Assembly (NCBI GenBank): GCA_031761405.1
Contig: JASEVX010000001.1
Span: forward strand, 23,331,270-23,395,269
DNA from: Serripes groenlandicus
Lineage: Eukaryota; Mollusca; Bivalvia; Cardiida; Cardiidae
Direction of reading: 5' to 3'
DNA length: 64,000 nucleotides
Below, piece after piece: positions 52,903-64,000 of the stretch (position 1 is its first letter; every line of letters starts with the position of its first letter). Made by a program: the position numbers and the translations under genes. The notes beneath the pieces are model-generated. The model was not told where the DNA came from, made no database searches, and saw nothing but the letters and a program-made list of their open reading frames with translations.

Positions 52903-54405
52903 TTTGTCCCCCGCTTTTAGCGAAAGCTGGGGACTATTATTTCTCATTCGTCAGTCCGTCCGTCAGTCCGTCAGTCACGCTGTCACAAAAACTTTAACCT
53001 TGGTCATAACTTCTGAACCGTAATAGGTACTGCTTTCATATTTCACATGTGTATTCCTTGTGACAACCCCTTTCCATCAATACCAATTTTGTTGACCTTG
53101 TGACCTTGACCCTGACGAGTTATGGCCCTTTACCCCTATGTATGACTAAATTCATTTCCGGGCTATTTCTCTGCAACCGCTTTTTGGAATTTTATGAAAC
53201 TTCATAGGAAGGATCACCACCAAGTGTAGATGCGCATATCGTGTTTGCGTTCCGGTTGGATTATTTTGCACGGAGTTATGGCCCTTTACCCCACCATCAG
53301 GCTATGTATGACTAAATTCATTTCCGGGCTATTTCTCTGCAACCGCTCTTTGGAATTTTATGAAACTTCATAGGAAGGATCACGACCAAGTGTAGATGCG
53401 CATATCGTGTTTGCGTTCCGGTTGGATTATTTTTCACGGAGTTATGGCCCTTTACTCCACCATCAGGCTATGTATGACTAAATTCATTTCCGGGCTATTT
53501 CTCTGCAACCGCTTTTTGGAATTTTATGAAACTTCATAGGAAGGATCACCACCAAGTGTAGATGCGCATATCGTGTTTGCGTTCCGGTTGGATTATTTTG
53601 CACGGAGTTATGGCCCTTTACCCCACCATCAGGCTATGTATGACTAAATTCATTTCCGGGCTATTTCTCTGCAACCGCTTTTTGGAATTTTATGAAACTT
53701 CATAGGAAGGATCACCACCAAGTGTAGATGCGCATATCGTGTTTGCGTTCCGGTTGGATTATTTTTCACGGAGTTATGGCCCTTTACTCCACCATCAGGC
53801 TATGTATGACTAAATTCATTTCCGGGCTATTTCTCTGCAACCGCTTTTTGGAATTTTATGAAACTTTATAGGAAGGATCACCACCAAGTGTAGATGCGCA
53901 TATCGTGTTTGCGTTCCGGTTGGATGATTTTTCACGGAGTTTTACCCCACCATCCGGCTATGTATGACTTAATTCATTTCCGGGCTATCTCTCTGCAACC
54001 GCTTTTTGGAATTTGATGAAACTTTATAGGAAGGATCACCACCAAGTGTAGATGCGCATATCGTGTTTGCGTTCCGGTTGGATTATTTTTCACGGAGTTA
54101 TGGCCCTTTACTCCACCATCAGGCTATGTATGACTAAATTCATTTCCGGGCTATTTCTCTGCAACCGCTTTTTGGAATTTTATGAAACTTCATAGGAAGG
54201 ATCACCACCAAATGTAGATGCGCATATCATGTTTGCGTTCCGGTTGGATGATTTTTCACGGAGTTATGGCCCTTACTTCTGAACCGTAATAGGTACTGCT
54301 TTCATATTTCACATGTGTATTCCTTGTGACAACCCCTTTCCATCAATACCAATTTTTGTGACCTTGACCCTGGCGGGGGACCATGATTCTCTGAATTTGC
54401 TTGTT
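52903..54405 (-). mobile_element. Hairpin-ended element (GTCCCCCGC subfamily), 166-bp tandem core
   Basis: Minus orientation: begins AACAAGCAAATTCAGAGAAT with 5' block GGTCCCCCGCC, ends CCCCAGCTTTCGCTAAAAGC then GGGGGACA. Seven units; GGCTATGTATGAC at about 53301, 53467, 53633, 53799, 53957, 54123. The segment TTCTGAACCGTAATAGGTAC occurs on both sides of the array. The most homogeneous array in the window, hence probably young. Confidence 0.85.
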
Positions 54406-55137
54406 TTTATTTGGTTTACGAAAACACTCGACCCGTGCATAATAACCATATCAGGGGAGGTAACCAAATTAATGAACGAATCTGGACCTTGCAACCATTA
54501 TAGACACTATAAATCTTTGCTAAATACAGAAATATATATTAATTGGCATGCCATATAACATGGTTGTTTAATTGAATGTTTTGTACTATGGCTGGTAGCA
54601 TTAAAACGTTAAATAAACATTCGTCTTCTTTTTTTTGTATATAACCAAGGAGTCGATATAAATTGTTCTCGCAAAGCATTAATAACTATAAATAGCCTCT
54701 ATGGGGTTCATATAGTATAATAATAATATACCATCAGGAAACTTGAATGTAACTTGAATTAAATTAGTTCAACGTCGGAAATATATTATGTAATCTCGTC
54801 ACATTTTTGTATTTATTGTGTATACAAAAATATCAGTGAAATGATATGCAATAGGATAAATGAATTACTGCAATTCTTTTATTTTTTTTATTGGCGAATA
54901 ATTATTTTCATTTTAGGTTTTTTATATCCAGAGACATATATTTTTATATATCTCTGTTATATCCCATGATTCAATATGCAGAAATGTAGCTAAACTGGAA
55001 ACTTCCAGGAACAATGTCTCAGATCAATTATGTACATTACAGACTTCCTTTCGAGACAACGCCTTAACAATTGACAGAATACACGATGCCGATGAAAGTG
55101 AAACACGTTACTGTACAACCCGCATACATGATCTGGG

Positions 55138-58100
55138 GTGAACTTAACAGAAGATATTCAGCACGTCAAAAAATGTAATATTACAAAAACAAATCTTGTA
55201 AAAGAAGCAAACCGGATGAATTCTCAAATCAATACCATAAAAGACAAGCATCAGAAAGTAGATTATCTCGTTGTGTTAAAGCAATTAACACATAATTCGA
55301 CACGAAAATGGGCGAAATGTGCGATAAAGTATCATCGACTATTTCAATGTCATTCGATAAGCTCAATAGTACGTTAAATACTAAATATCGAAAAAGAGAC
55401 AAAGAGGTTGTATTTGTGCGGGAAGAAGAGGCAAAGAAATCTGTCAAATCAAAATTGAGCGATCTTCACGTTCCACCTTCCTCTGGTACGCCGCAACGTG
55501 AACCAGTACATGAAACGGAAACGGCACGTACTACGAAATCAAGTAAACTTCATAATTCTACCAATGGTATAAGAACCCGAAACGCAAAAGCTTTCATCCG
55601 CAAGTGATGTTAATGACAGCTTTGAAACTCCTCGTAGTAAATAGTGCGTATATGACTATAGTTAAGGGTGTTTCGTCTGCATCAGAAAATTGTTTGTTAA
55701 AACGTGGATATAGACCTTTTATAAAACCCTACTGGTCACCTGCCTTGAAGGAGGCTCATAATAGGTTAAAGAACGCACACCTAGCCTGGTCACAGACCGG
55801 CAAGGCGAAACATACTCTGGAATACTCAACTACAAGGATCTTAAACGTAGTTTTAGAAGATCACTGCGCACTGCTGCAACATCATCGGTACCCATGCTAT
55901 TCATAACATATATGATATATGATACCCTGGGCAAATTGGCTAGCGAAACCAAAGCATGCACTATGATTTCCTCCGTAACTACACTGTAATGTTCGTATCG
56001 CATGAGGTTTATGTCATGCGGTCAATCAAGCGGCTGCATTTCACCTCATACATTATTCATGAGTACGAGATTTTTACTGCCAATTTGCCCAAGGTATCAT
56101 ATGTTTTATGAATAGTCTGGAACCCAAGGATGTCCTGCACATGGTCACGAACAAACTGAACTTAAGGATATTGACTAGCTATGTGAAATAGACCAAAATT
56201 ATTTTTGGAAAATAATTAAACCTAAAACGTCGCACATCAAAAGACAGGGTTGCAAACTAGTGTTTAATGGTAAGATGGAGACAACTCTTGATGGTATGTT
56301 AAATAAGTGGTCTGCCTACTTAAGTGATCTGTATGAATTCAAAGAAAGTCCTGACTTTGATCACGAATTTAAAACCCATGTTAGCCACAACGTAGATTCA
56401 TACCATTCATATAGGGATACTTCCATCGATTCAAAATTGTGAACAAATGTTTATACCGATGAGCTACAAACATCGATAAAAAATGCTGCCGAACAACAAG
56501 AGCGGATCCATAGACAACTTAACGTACGAACACTTGAATTATGGTGGAATAGAACTGTCTGCTTGTCTTGCAAAGTTGTTTAATGCAATTTTCCACTGTG
56601 AAATTATACCAACTAATTTTATTTAATCAGGACTTACAATCACCCTCCATAAAGGAAATGGCAAGCCTCTTAACGACCATAACAGCTACCGGACTATTTC
56701 TTTGCTACCTGTAATTTCAAAGCTGTACGAAAAACTTGTAATAAAAAGACTCGACGAAAATATGCTTACATCAAAACTAAACGATTTACAATATGGGTTT
56801 CAAAAGAATAAAAACTGCAAAATGGTTTCCTTCAGTGTACAGGCCCGAGACTATATATATTATATAGAACACGGAAGCCCTCTACATGTGTGTTGCATGG
56901 TCGCGAAATCTGCATTTGACCTCGTTTGGATAAATGGGCTTATCTACAAACTGTTTAACTTTGGTAACAAGGGCAAAATGCTTCGACTTAATCTGGAACT
57001 ATTTCCAGGACTGCTCTAGTCATGTCTTGCTAAACGGACATTTGTCGAGCGTATTCAGGATCGAACAAGGAACCAGACAAGGTGCACCGTTTTACTATAC
57101 TGTATACGTTAATGCACTTCTGGAAGACCTCCAGGCCTCACCGTACGGCCTACGCAGTTGTGATCTCAGTTTAGCTGCACCAACTCAGGCAGATGACATC
57201 GTTCTTTTACCACTATCAATACGTGGATTAAATGAACAATGTGTTATAAATATGTTATAAATATGTTAATAAGTGGCGCTACCTGTACAGCCCCACAAAA
57301 TGTACAGCATCTGTACTAGACCGGAAGAAGCCGCGTCGTGGTCCAATAGTGCCTGCACTGAATGGAAGTACGGTGATTCCAGATACTGACTAATACAAAC
57401 ATCTGGGTATCGTCCAATCAACGTCCGGAAAACATTCATTTAATGCCGCCGATCGAGTGAAACAAACACACCAGAGGCACGTGTTTGTCCATTACCGGTA
57501 TGGTGTCCGGAAGCTATATAGGTCCAAACCCAAGCATGACACTGAAACTTAACAGAACTTTTGTACTACCTCGTGCACTGTTTGGTTGTGAGCTGTGGAA
57601 TGACATGACAGATACGGTTCATAAACAAATTGGAAGAAGCACACTACTTGTGTTTAAAACGAGCTCAGGGCATTCCATTTACGACCCGGTCTTGTTGGCG
57701 CTACTTCACTACATGCGTATATTGACAGTCATACACTTTTGTTACCGAGCTGTACACTTACGCGAGGAATCAACCTGGGTTGACCGAATGGATGCTTCTG
57801 CGGAATTTAGTACATTCAAACAGTGCCACAGTCACCTTCGCCAGTCCAAAATTTGAACAGTAGCTAACATTGTCCCGCATGAAATGTATGGCTAATATTT
57901 GTTGTAAGCGACCACCAAACCAACCGGAAGTCTGCCTACGTTGTCAGCATTGCCGTCTGCAGGAAACAGAACATCTACTATTTGAATGTCCCCTAACGGA
58001 CAGGCAGACTATGGAACGTGTTCTATGACGAAAACAATTCATTATGTTCTGATTTCTGTGCTATGCTACTATGTTTACCTAGACACGAACTAATCACATA

Positions 58101-58260
58101 CATGCTTGGCAAAATAGATGACAAACTGTTCAAAGTGTTAAAAGTCGAATTGTATCTTTCGTTTCTGACTATCTGTGCCGATCTTCTGACGAAAGTATAC
58201 GCTTTCGCTTTCGGAGAAAGTTCAACCTATCCACATACTGATCCTACTTGGGAACAGTGA
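55138..58260 (+). pseudogene. Dead non-LTR retrotransposon (LINE) with reverse transcriptase remnants
   Basis: Short frames in different phases read as one decayed polyprotein. A linker segment (KPYWSPALKEAHNRLKNAHL, about 55720-55790) is followed by WKIIKPKTSH near 56200. An RT region at about 56630-57250 has LHKGNGKPLNDHNSYRTISL, then AFDLVW, GTRQGAPFYYTVYVNALLED and the catalytic-type TQADDIVLL. A C-terminal part (NRTFVLPRALFGCELWNDMT, about 57560) and a Cys/His cluster (CLRCQHCRLQETEHLLFECP, about 57930-57990) follow. Stops, frameshifts and a MITE at 55897 make it inactive. No endonuclease domain was recognised, so it may be 5' truncated. CR1/Jockey-like by general form; clade not certain. 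Confidence 0.85.
55897..56115. mobile_element. TIR MITE inserted in the LINE
   Basis: Ends CTATTCATAACATATATGAT and, reverse, CTATTCATAAAACATATGAT, then GATACC-TGGGCAAATTGGC on both sides. It separates two parts of the LINE reading frame. Confidence 0.75.
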
Positions 58261-58900
58261 CCGTGTCACTTAAATATAGTATGTACTATCGAAGCCCTTT
58301 GGTTAAACTTATGAAAGAGCATCGATAAGCACATACATATTGTACTTACTGTTAAACAGCTACTTTGTACATACATTCCATTTGAATAGATATAGCCGGG
58401 TCACTCTAAAACAGACATAAGAAACTGCCGATCAGCAAAGATAACAGCCAGTCTACACCTCCACATAGTCTGACAGATCTTCTCCGATATTCACCTATAC
58501 AGCATCTTAAAATCGACATATTTCATCGTTAAATCTCTTGGGGTCTGTTTTGGGGTGAAAAGACTCAATAAGAGAACACGCCATTTTCTCATAATTTCTT
58601 TTTCTTTTCTATTGTTTACTTTCTATTTGTTGTATATACATGTAACTGCAATTGTATTTGTAATAATTATGTAATGTATTATAAGTAACTCTTCAGAAAA
58701 TGGAGGCAATACAGTTGTATATATCATTATAGGATGTCATCATTATAGGGTCCATATTCAAATAAGACTGCTACTTGTCTCCTACATACTTATCTTTTTC
58801 GGCTATCACGGTAATATGCGACCATCAGTAATACCATCCCTGAACATACGCATTTTATTCTGTCGTTGTATACATACACTGCTATCATGTTGTATTCAGT

Positions 58901-59129
58901 TTAACCCTTCCCCTCATATAGACACTTTATGTGGCCTCTGCAGCAGATAGTTTTATGAAAAGATAGTGACAAAAGAAGAAATTGCTCAAAGCGAGCAATT
59001 TCTCCTTTTGCCACCATGTTTTCCACTTTTAGTCATAGGTTATCCATTCAATTATAGAGATTTTCTATTTTTTGACAAAATATGTTCGAAGTCGTCTGCT
59101 GCAGAAGTGTCGTATTAGGGAAAGGGTCA
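58901..59129 (+). mobile_element. TTAA MITE, near-intact
   Basis: Left TTAA kept, right end GGGAAAGGGTCAA; hairpin GCTC-AAAGC-GAGC, pairing kept although the loop changed. Confidence 0.82.
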
Positions 59130-60009
59130 ATACCATTTTAACATACACAAATATTATCTACACCGTCTATCCTTTTAAAGGTCCTTCCTAATAGTTATTT
59201 TAGATATACAATTCAATATTTAGTTGTTTAAACTGATGCCCTATTAACGATAACGAAATTATGATGAATAGTTTGTTTTTCCGTTTTGGTTTCGGCGTAA
59301 AGCCATTTTGATAAGGTTGATGATGAATAGTTAGTGGTGTAGATTATTTACAGGTAGCATAATAGCCATGCCCGCAACATTGGTCCGATGGGTGTTTTAT
59401 TATCATTATGTTTTTTGTTAAAAAATTAAAGGCTTACAAATAATGCAATTGTGTCCTGTGTTTACTAAAGTTAGAAGGTGGAGGTGCGAATTCAAAGCCG
59501 AGTCGATGCTAGTTTGACTGTGTCGTTGAATATCTGACAGCTCGGTGGTGGATCATCTCAAGTTGGTTTATGAATTTGGACCGTGAATCTCATACGGAAG
59601 AGAAGATTTCTCCCTGTGGCGGGTTTTATATGCAATTATGTTAGTTCATGTTGATCAGGAGAAGAGACCATTACACATTACTGTCCCTACCGTATATGTG
59701 ATGTATTGATAAGAGCTTCTACCTGGGAACGGGAGACTGGAGTTCTGTCCCTGGTCGAGTCAAAGCGACGACTGGCACAACTGGTAAACTACACAGGAAC
59801 AGCCATGATATACCAGTAAGTAACTGAAATGCCGTTAAACCACGCGGACACCATTCATACAAACAAACCATAATTGTTCATATTCTTCAAGAGTGAGATC
59901 GTGTTTGAGGGAGTGGAGTTATATTGGTTGGAGATGATCGGGTATGCTAGTATTTGTGTCGTCAGCAAATAATCTCATGTTACTCTGGATTAGCTCCAGC
60001 ATGCGTTGA

Positions 60010-60031
60010 TATATATATATATATATATATA
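60010..60031. repeat. (TA)n microsatellite
   Basis: About ten TA units. Confidence 0.8.
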
Positions 60032-60085
60032 AACATTGTATATATAATGACTCAGTGTTCTTTTATGATATCCAGGGGGTTTCAT

Positions 60086-60375
60086 GATTGATTGATTGAT
60101 TGATTGGGGTTTAACGCCGTTTTTAACAATTTCTCAGTTGGCCAGTTCACCTAATCATGCATTTCCTGGTTTTCTCACACCATTACTCCACACAACAATC
60201 TTCCCAAGCAACTGGCTGCTTTTCCACATAGACTTAGCCCATTGGTGGAAGACGAATGACGCATGTCGCATTGACTTTTGTCAATCGTCGGAAAGAAAGT
60301 TGGCCGAGCCGGGATTGGAACTCACAACCCCTGGATTGACAGCCCGCGTCGCTACCGACTGAGCTACCGGGGCTC
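60086..60375 (-). mobile_element. SINE family 1, best full-length copy
   Basis: Read on the minus strand: head GCCCCGGTAGCTCAGTCGGT (A box) and GTTGTGAGTTCCAATCCC (B box), body with TTTCTTTCCGACGATTGAC, shared tail GGCGTTAAACCCC, then (AATC)n. tRNA-derived and presumably RNA polymerase III transcribed (family knowledge). Confidence 0.82.
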
Positions 60376-62741
60376 GGCCAAGGGGAGTTTAAGAGATGGT
60401 TCAATTCCCGTTCTCGGCGGTCATTGTGGAATGGCGTTTTGGCAAGACACATTTACTAGCCTTGTACTGATTAGCCAAACAGAGATCATAGATACGTGTA
60501 CTGTATGTTGAAGGTGTGTAAAACTGCAAATAAAATAAACAATGTAACACAAATTAAGTTTCCATCATGTTTTGAAGTTTTGAAGAAAAAAAAATATAAA
60601 CTTGATGAAAAAAAATAAAAATCTTTGATAGAAAACAAAAAGAACTATTCTTATATATGCATGTAGATGCATGTACATGTAAACCAATAACTTGGAAACG
60701 TAGTTAGCTCTTTATGTGCTAGTAAGTCGTCCTTCAGACTACAGCCAACAGAATCAGGAGGCATAATCATGGTAATGGATCAATTAAATATAAACGATTT
60801 ACAGATGTTGAATGATACCTAGAAATGATTATTTAATTAGTCGCCGGGCAGAAGCCCGCGAATTCTATTTTTAATAGGTTTTCGGAAATGACATGGGAGG
60901 GGGGATTATTATTAGAAAGAAACACATTTAGATGTCTTGAACATATAACAATTGTGTTTGTTTAAAAACACTAAGTAATGACACATCTTAAATGAAATAA
61001 ATATTCCGATGTTTTAGGTATTTTCAGTTTCTTTATTTTGACTCCCATTTATGGTTTTTTTGTTTTATTTACGAAGACAAAACAGTCCCTATTAGCTAGA
61101 CTGGTATACTTTATTTGATACTATGTACTACATGTAATCAAAAGGAGATAACTACACACCTTTGCGTCGCACAGTCTACTTTGTTTACATACGCGCACCT
61201 GCTTGTTATGTGTAAATATCGAGATGAAAATGACGTCGAAAATTCTCCTTTTAATGGCAATTTTAACTTACTGAATGTTATTTTTATGTTCAAAGAGATG
61301 TCTTGATTTGTGAAGAAGGCATTTTATAATGTTTATCCATGTATATCTAAAATATGAACTGTTTCTAAGCTAAAACTGTTGATCGCGTGACTCGCGAATA
61401 CCAACTGCCTAGATCAATCTCCTTTGCAGAGAGCCACTCTTTACACTCAGTAAATCATAGGTGATTTAAAATGTTTATTTGGTTCGAAACAAATGAAGAA
61501 AAGAACAAACCGAGATAAAACTGGTTTTTATAGAAAAATTACTTTGAACGAACACTCTCTGCCTATAAAGAGAGTCTCAAGAACGACACCTCTGCGAATA
61601 AGAAAGAATCGGGTCTTTCGTACAAAATTATTTCGTCCTTGACAATTTTAAATGTGTCATTTAATTCCCTAAATGTATATTGCTTCCGATCTGCATATTG
61701 TTATGCATCATTGCACAAGGGCGCTCATCATAATATAATGTTAAAACATGAGTAGTTTGTTATTTTCATTTTAAAAAAGGAAGGAAATAATTAAAATAAA
61801 TTAACATGTTGTAGGGCTCAGTTTATGTTCGAAATTAAGTTTAAATTATACAACAATTTCTATGAGATTTAACTGTTTAGTTGATATTATATTTCGAAAG
61901 TGGTCTAATTTATAAATATTGGACTACATTTCAACATTTGTTAAAGTAATATATTATTAGGATGCCAAGCTAATATCATTTTGAGAAAAAGAGAAAACTC
62001 GTGTCTTCAGCGATTTAATCCTTATCTCATTGTTTTAAAATGACGTGCTATTGCATGCAAATCCTAAATTGTTTGTTTTGTGGTTTTATTGAAAGATAAT
62101 AATATTCAAATATTCTGACAAACATCTTGAAAAGTGTATGTGGAATTCACAAATCTTATAATTATTCCTTAATGAAAGCACTGTATACATACTAAGACTA
62201 ATGATTGGCAAGATTACTCATTTCCATTACTGTTTATGATCAATAATTAGTTGGTTGTGTGTACGGTCAACCTACTTTGGAATGGAGATTGATCATAAAC
62301 AATGAAAGGCTTCAATTATCATTCACTTCGTTGACAAAACAATACAAGTTATGATACATTTTCACTTGACCCCACCCCTGATGTTCCAATTATGGTACGA
62401 CCTGCGCGCTTGTCCGTCTGTCTTTTTTATGTCTACACACTATAATCTTTATTACTTCATATAGGTTTTGTTCCAAGTATCTTATCTACGTTCCTGCTGT
62501 ATCCATAGCTTTAGTAATAAAATAACTCTGGGTTTCTCATGATTATTTTGGTGATGTCTAAGCTAAAAGTAATTTTAACACTAATATGGATCTTATGGAA
62601 TCAAAAAACAAAGGTCATAAGGCCAGTTTTGTTTTGTTTTGTCAAAATGTTTGTCTTCAAGATATCTAGGCAGAGTTAGAATATGGATTATTTTCGCTTG
62701 TTGGAATGATTAGAATTATAATTCAGTTAGAACATTCTGTA

Positions 62742-62838
62742 ATAAAATAATTTATTTGATTCATTTAGTTTTGCATGCCATAATTGTATATATGGCATGC
62801 ACAAACTAAATAAATCAAATAAATCATTTTATAATAGA
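62742..62838. repeat. Long AT-rich palindrome
   Basis: Left arm ATAATTTATTTGATTCATTT then AGTTTTGCATGCCAT; right arm ATGGCATGCACAAACTAAAT then AAATCAAATAAATCATTTTAT; loop about 10 bases. Could be a fold-back element or a cruciform-prone site. Confidence 0.75.
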
Positions 62839-63328
62839 TTCGTTTGAAGATAAGATAAGATAACTTTATTAGCACTAACACATTAACAATAAATGGTTAT
62901 GGCAACAAAATACAGACAAATTACAATTAAATATGTACAATGTAGGAGTGTCAGTGGATAAGTATGAGATAAATCAAGTATCTTGTGACAATGAATTTCT
63001 AATCAACAAGCAATTTTATATGTCTCTGTTTTAACATGTGTTAGTAACTAGATTGTGTATTGTAATTGTGCAAAAAGGTAATTGTATCCGAAGTTATTTA
63101 GTGTAAATTATATGGTGTGCTCCAGATAAATATACTTGTGTCGAATGAGCTTTATGAATTTAGGTATTTGTTTGACAAAATAAATTCGTCTTCGATATTA
63201 TTCGAATTGCAACACGCGGATTTTCGTTCTGCTCAAGGTACTGTAACTCGATTACTTCTTCATATTCCAGTGTCTAGGTTAAGGTACTAAGGAAGACGAA
63301 ATGTAGTCAAGTTCTAGATATTTGCTTC

Positions 63329-63558
63329 TTAACCCTTTCCCTCATACAACAATTCTGCAGCAGACGACTTTGAACATATTTTGTCAAAAAATAGAAAATC
63401 TCTATAATTGAATGGATAACCTATGACTTAAAGTGGAAAACATTGTGGCAAAAGGAGAAATTTATCGTTTTGAGCAATTTCTTCTTTGGTCACTATGTTT
63501 TCAAAAAGCCGTCTGCTGCAGAGGCGTCAGAAAGCGACTATATGAGGGAAAGGGTTAA
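63329..63558 (-). mobile_element. TTAA MITE, intact
   Basis: TTAA both sides; hairpin partly decayed (TTTATCGTTTTGAGCAA). Confidence 0.86.
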
Positions 63559-63629
63559 GGCAAACATCTGTTTCAATGAATTTGTGTAACAGTGACAAAA
63601 CGTTACTTTTTATCAAATCATTGTAGATC

Positions 63630-63682
63630 TAGCCAGAGACATATAAACACATATATATGTTTATATGTCTCTGATCTAGCTC
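63630..63682. repeat. Near-perfect palindrome
   Basis: GATCTAGCCAGAGACATATA then AACACATATATATGTTTATA, closing TGTCTCTGATCTAGC. The arms pair almost throughout. A related AGAGACATATATTTTTATAT occurs at about 54941. Confidence 0.75.
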
Positions 63683-64000
63683 TTTGGTAAAAAATGTATC
63701 AGTGATTGGTGAAATTTACATATGGAAAAGACAATGACGTAAACAAAGGTGCAGTAATTGCCATTTTGGACAGCTTTCCGATAAAACCCAACAATGATTT
63801 ATTATCTTGTGTGAAAATGTCCAAAATACCGTCACCAGTAACAAAATTCCGTCACTGTGATTGAAGGACTGACTTTTAATGAAACAAATACACTCTGCCC
63901 ACACATTCGGGACCTTCCGTAAAAGTTCGGATTATTTATTCCGCAAACAATATTCTATAATTATATAAATTTCCATTTAAATAACATCTTTTTATTTCCA

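Larger units (their letters stand above)
58261..64000. other. Right flank, no gene seen
   Basis: After the LINE remnant there are two TTAA MITEs, one SINE, a (TA)n run and two palindromes. The stretches 59130-60085 and 60376-62741 show no open frame with family resemblance, no RNA gene and no recognised repeat. Confidence 0.5.

Noticed and set aside
60280..60375. True tRNA gene from the A and B boxes
   Set aside because: The tRNA-like part continues into a SINE body and tail, and the cloverleaf stems do not close properly.

Overview
The window is animal nuclear DNA, most probably from a bivalve mollusc. It is AT-rich, has GT-AG introns and carries tRNA-derived SINEs, a decayed non-LTR retrotransposon, several MITE families and many rolling-circle-like elements with tandem-repeat cores. 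The bivalve call rests on repeat types I associate with bivalves (elements beginning AACAAGAGGGCCATGATGG; a MITE with ends like TATATGAGC); the species cannot be named from sequence alone.

One protein-coding gene is clear. On the minus strand, 15 exons between 38025 and 8771 splice in phase into an open frame of 831 complete codons plus one base. The product matches EH-domain-binding protein 1 (EHBP1): an N-terminal C2-type domain (exons 1-4), five NPF motifs (exons 5-6), a proline/basic linker, a calponin-homology domain (exons 8-10), an acidic/serine-rich linker and two charged helical segments (exons 14-15). The bMERB domain and C-terminal tail expected for the family were not found and probably lie beyond the left edge. 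The first coding exon has a likely 3' splice site just upstream of the ATG, so a non-coding first exon is expected at higher coordinates.

The introns and the right flank are almost wholly repetitive. (1) A TTAA-flanked MITE of about 230 bp (terminus CCCTTTCCCTCATA, piggyBac-like by target and end bases) has about 20 well-preserved copies and about 30 older or broken ones. (2) About 20 elements begin AACAAG, end with a hairpin abutting CTAA or a similar A-run, show no target duplication and have unrelated cores of 145-320 bp tandem units. In nearly every subfamily the 5' subterminal block is complementary to the last arm of the 3' hairpin, although the sequence differs between subfamilies. (3) Two tRNA-derived SINE families share a tail. 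(4) There are smaller TIR and fold-back families, a hAT-like element and a 1.67-kb TIR element. (5) A dead LINE reverse transcriptase lies at 55.1-58.3 kb and is itself split by a MITE.

Elements are nested up to four deep (44.2-46.4 kb). Filled and empty paralogous sites inside the window fix insertion points and relative ages. From 58.3 to 64 kb I see no gene, only scattered repeats, AT-rich DNA and two strong palindromes.
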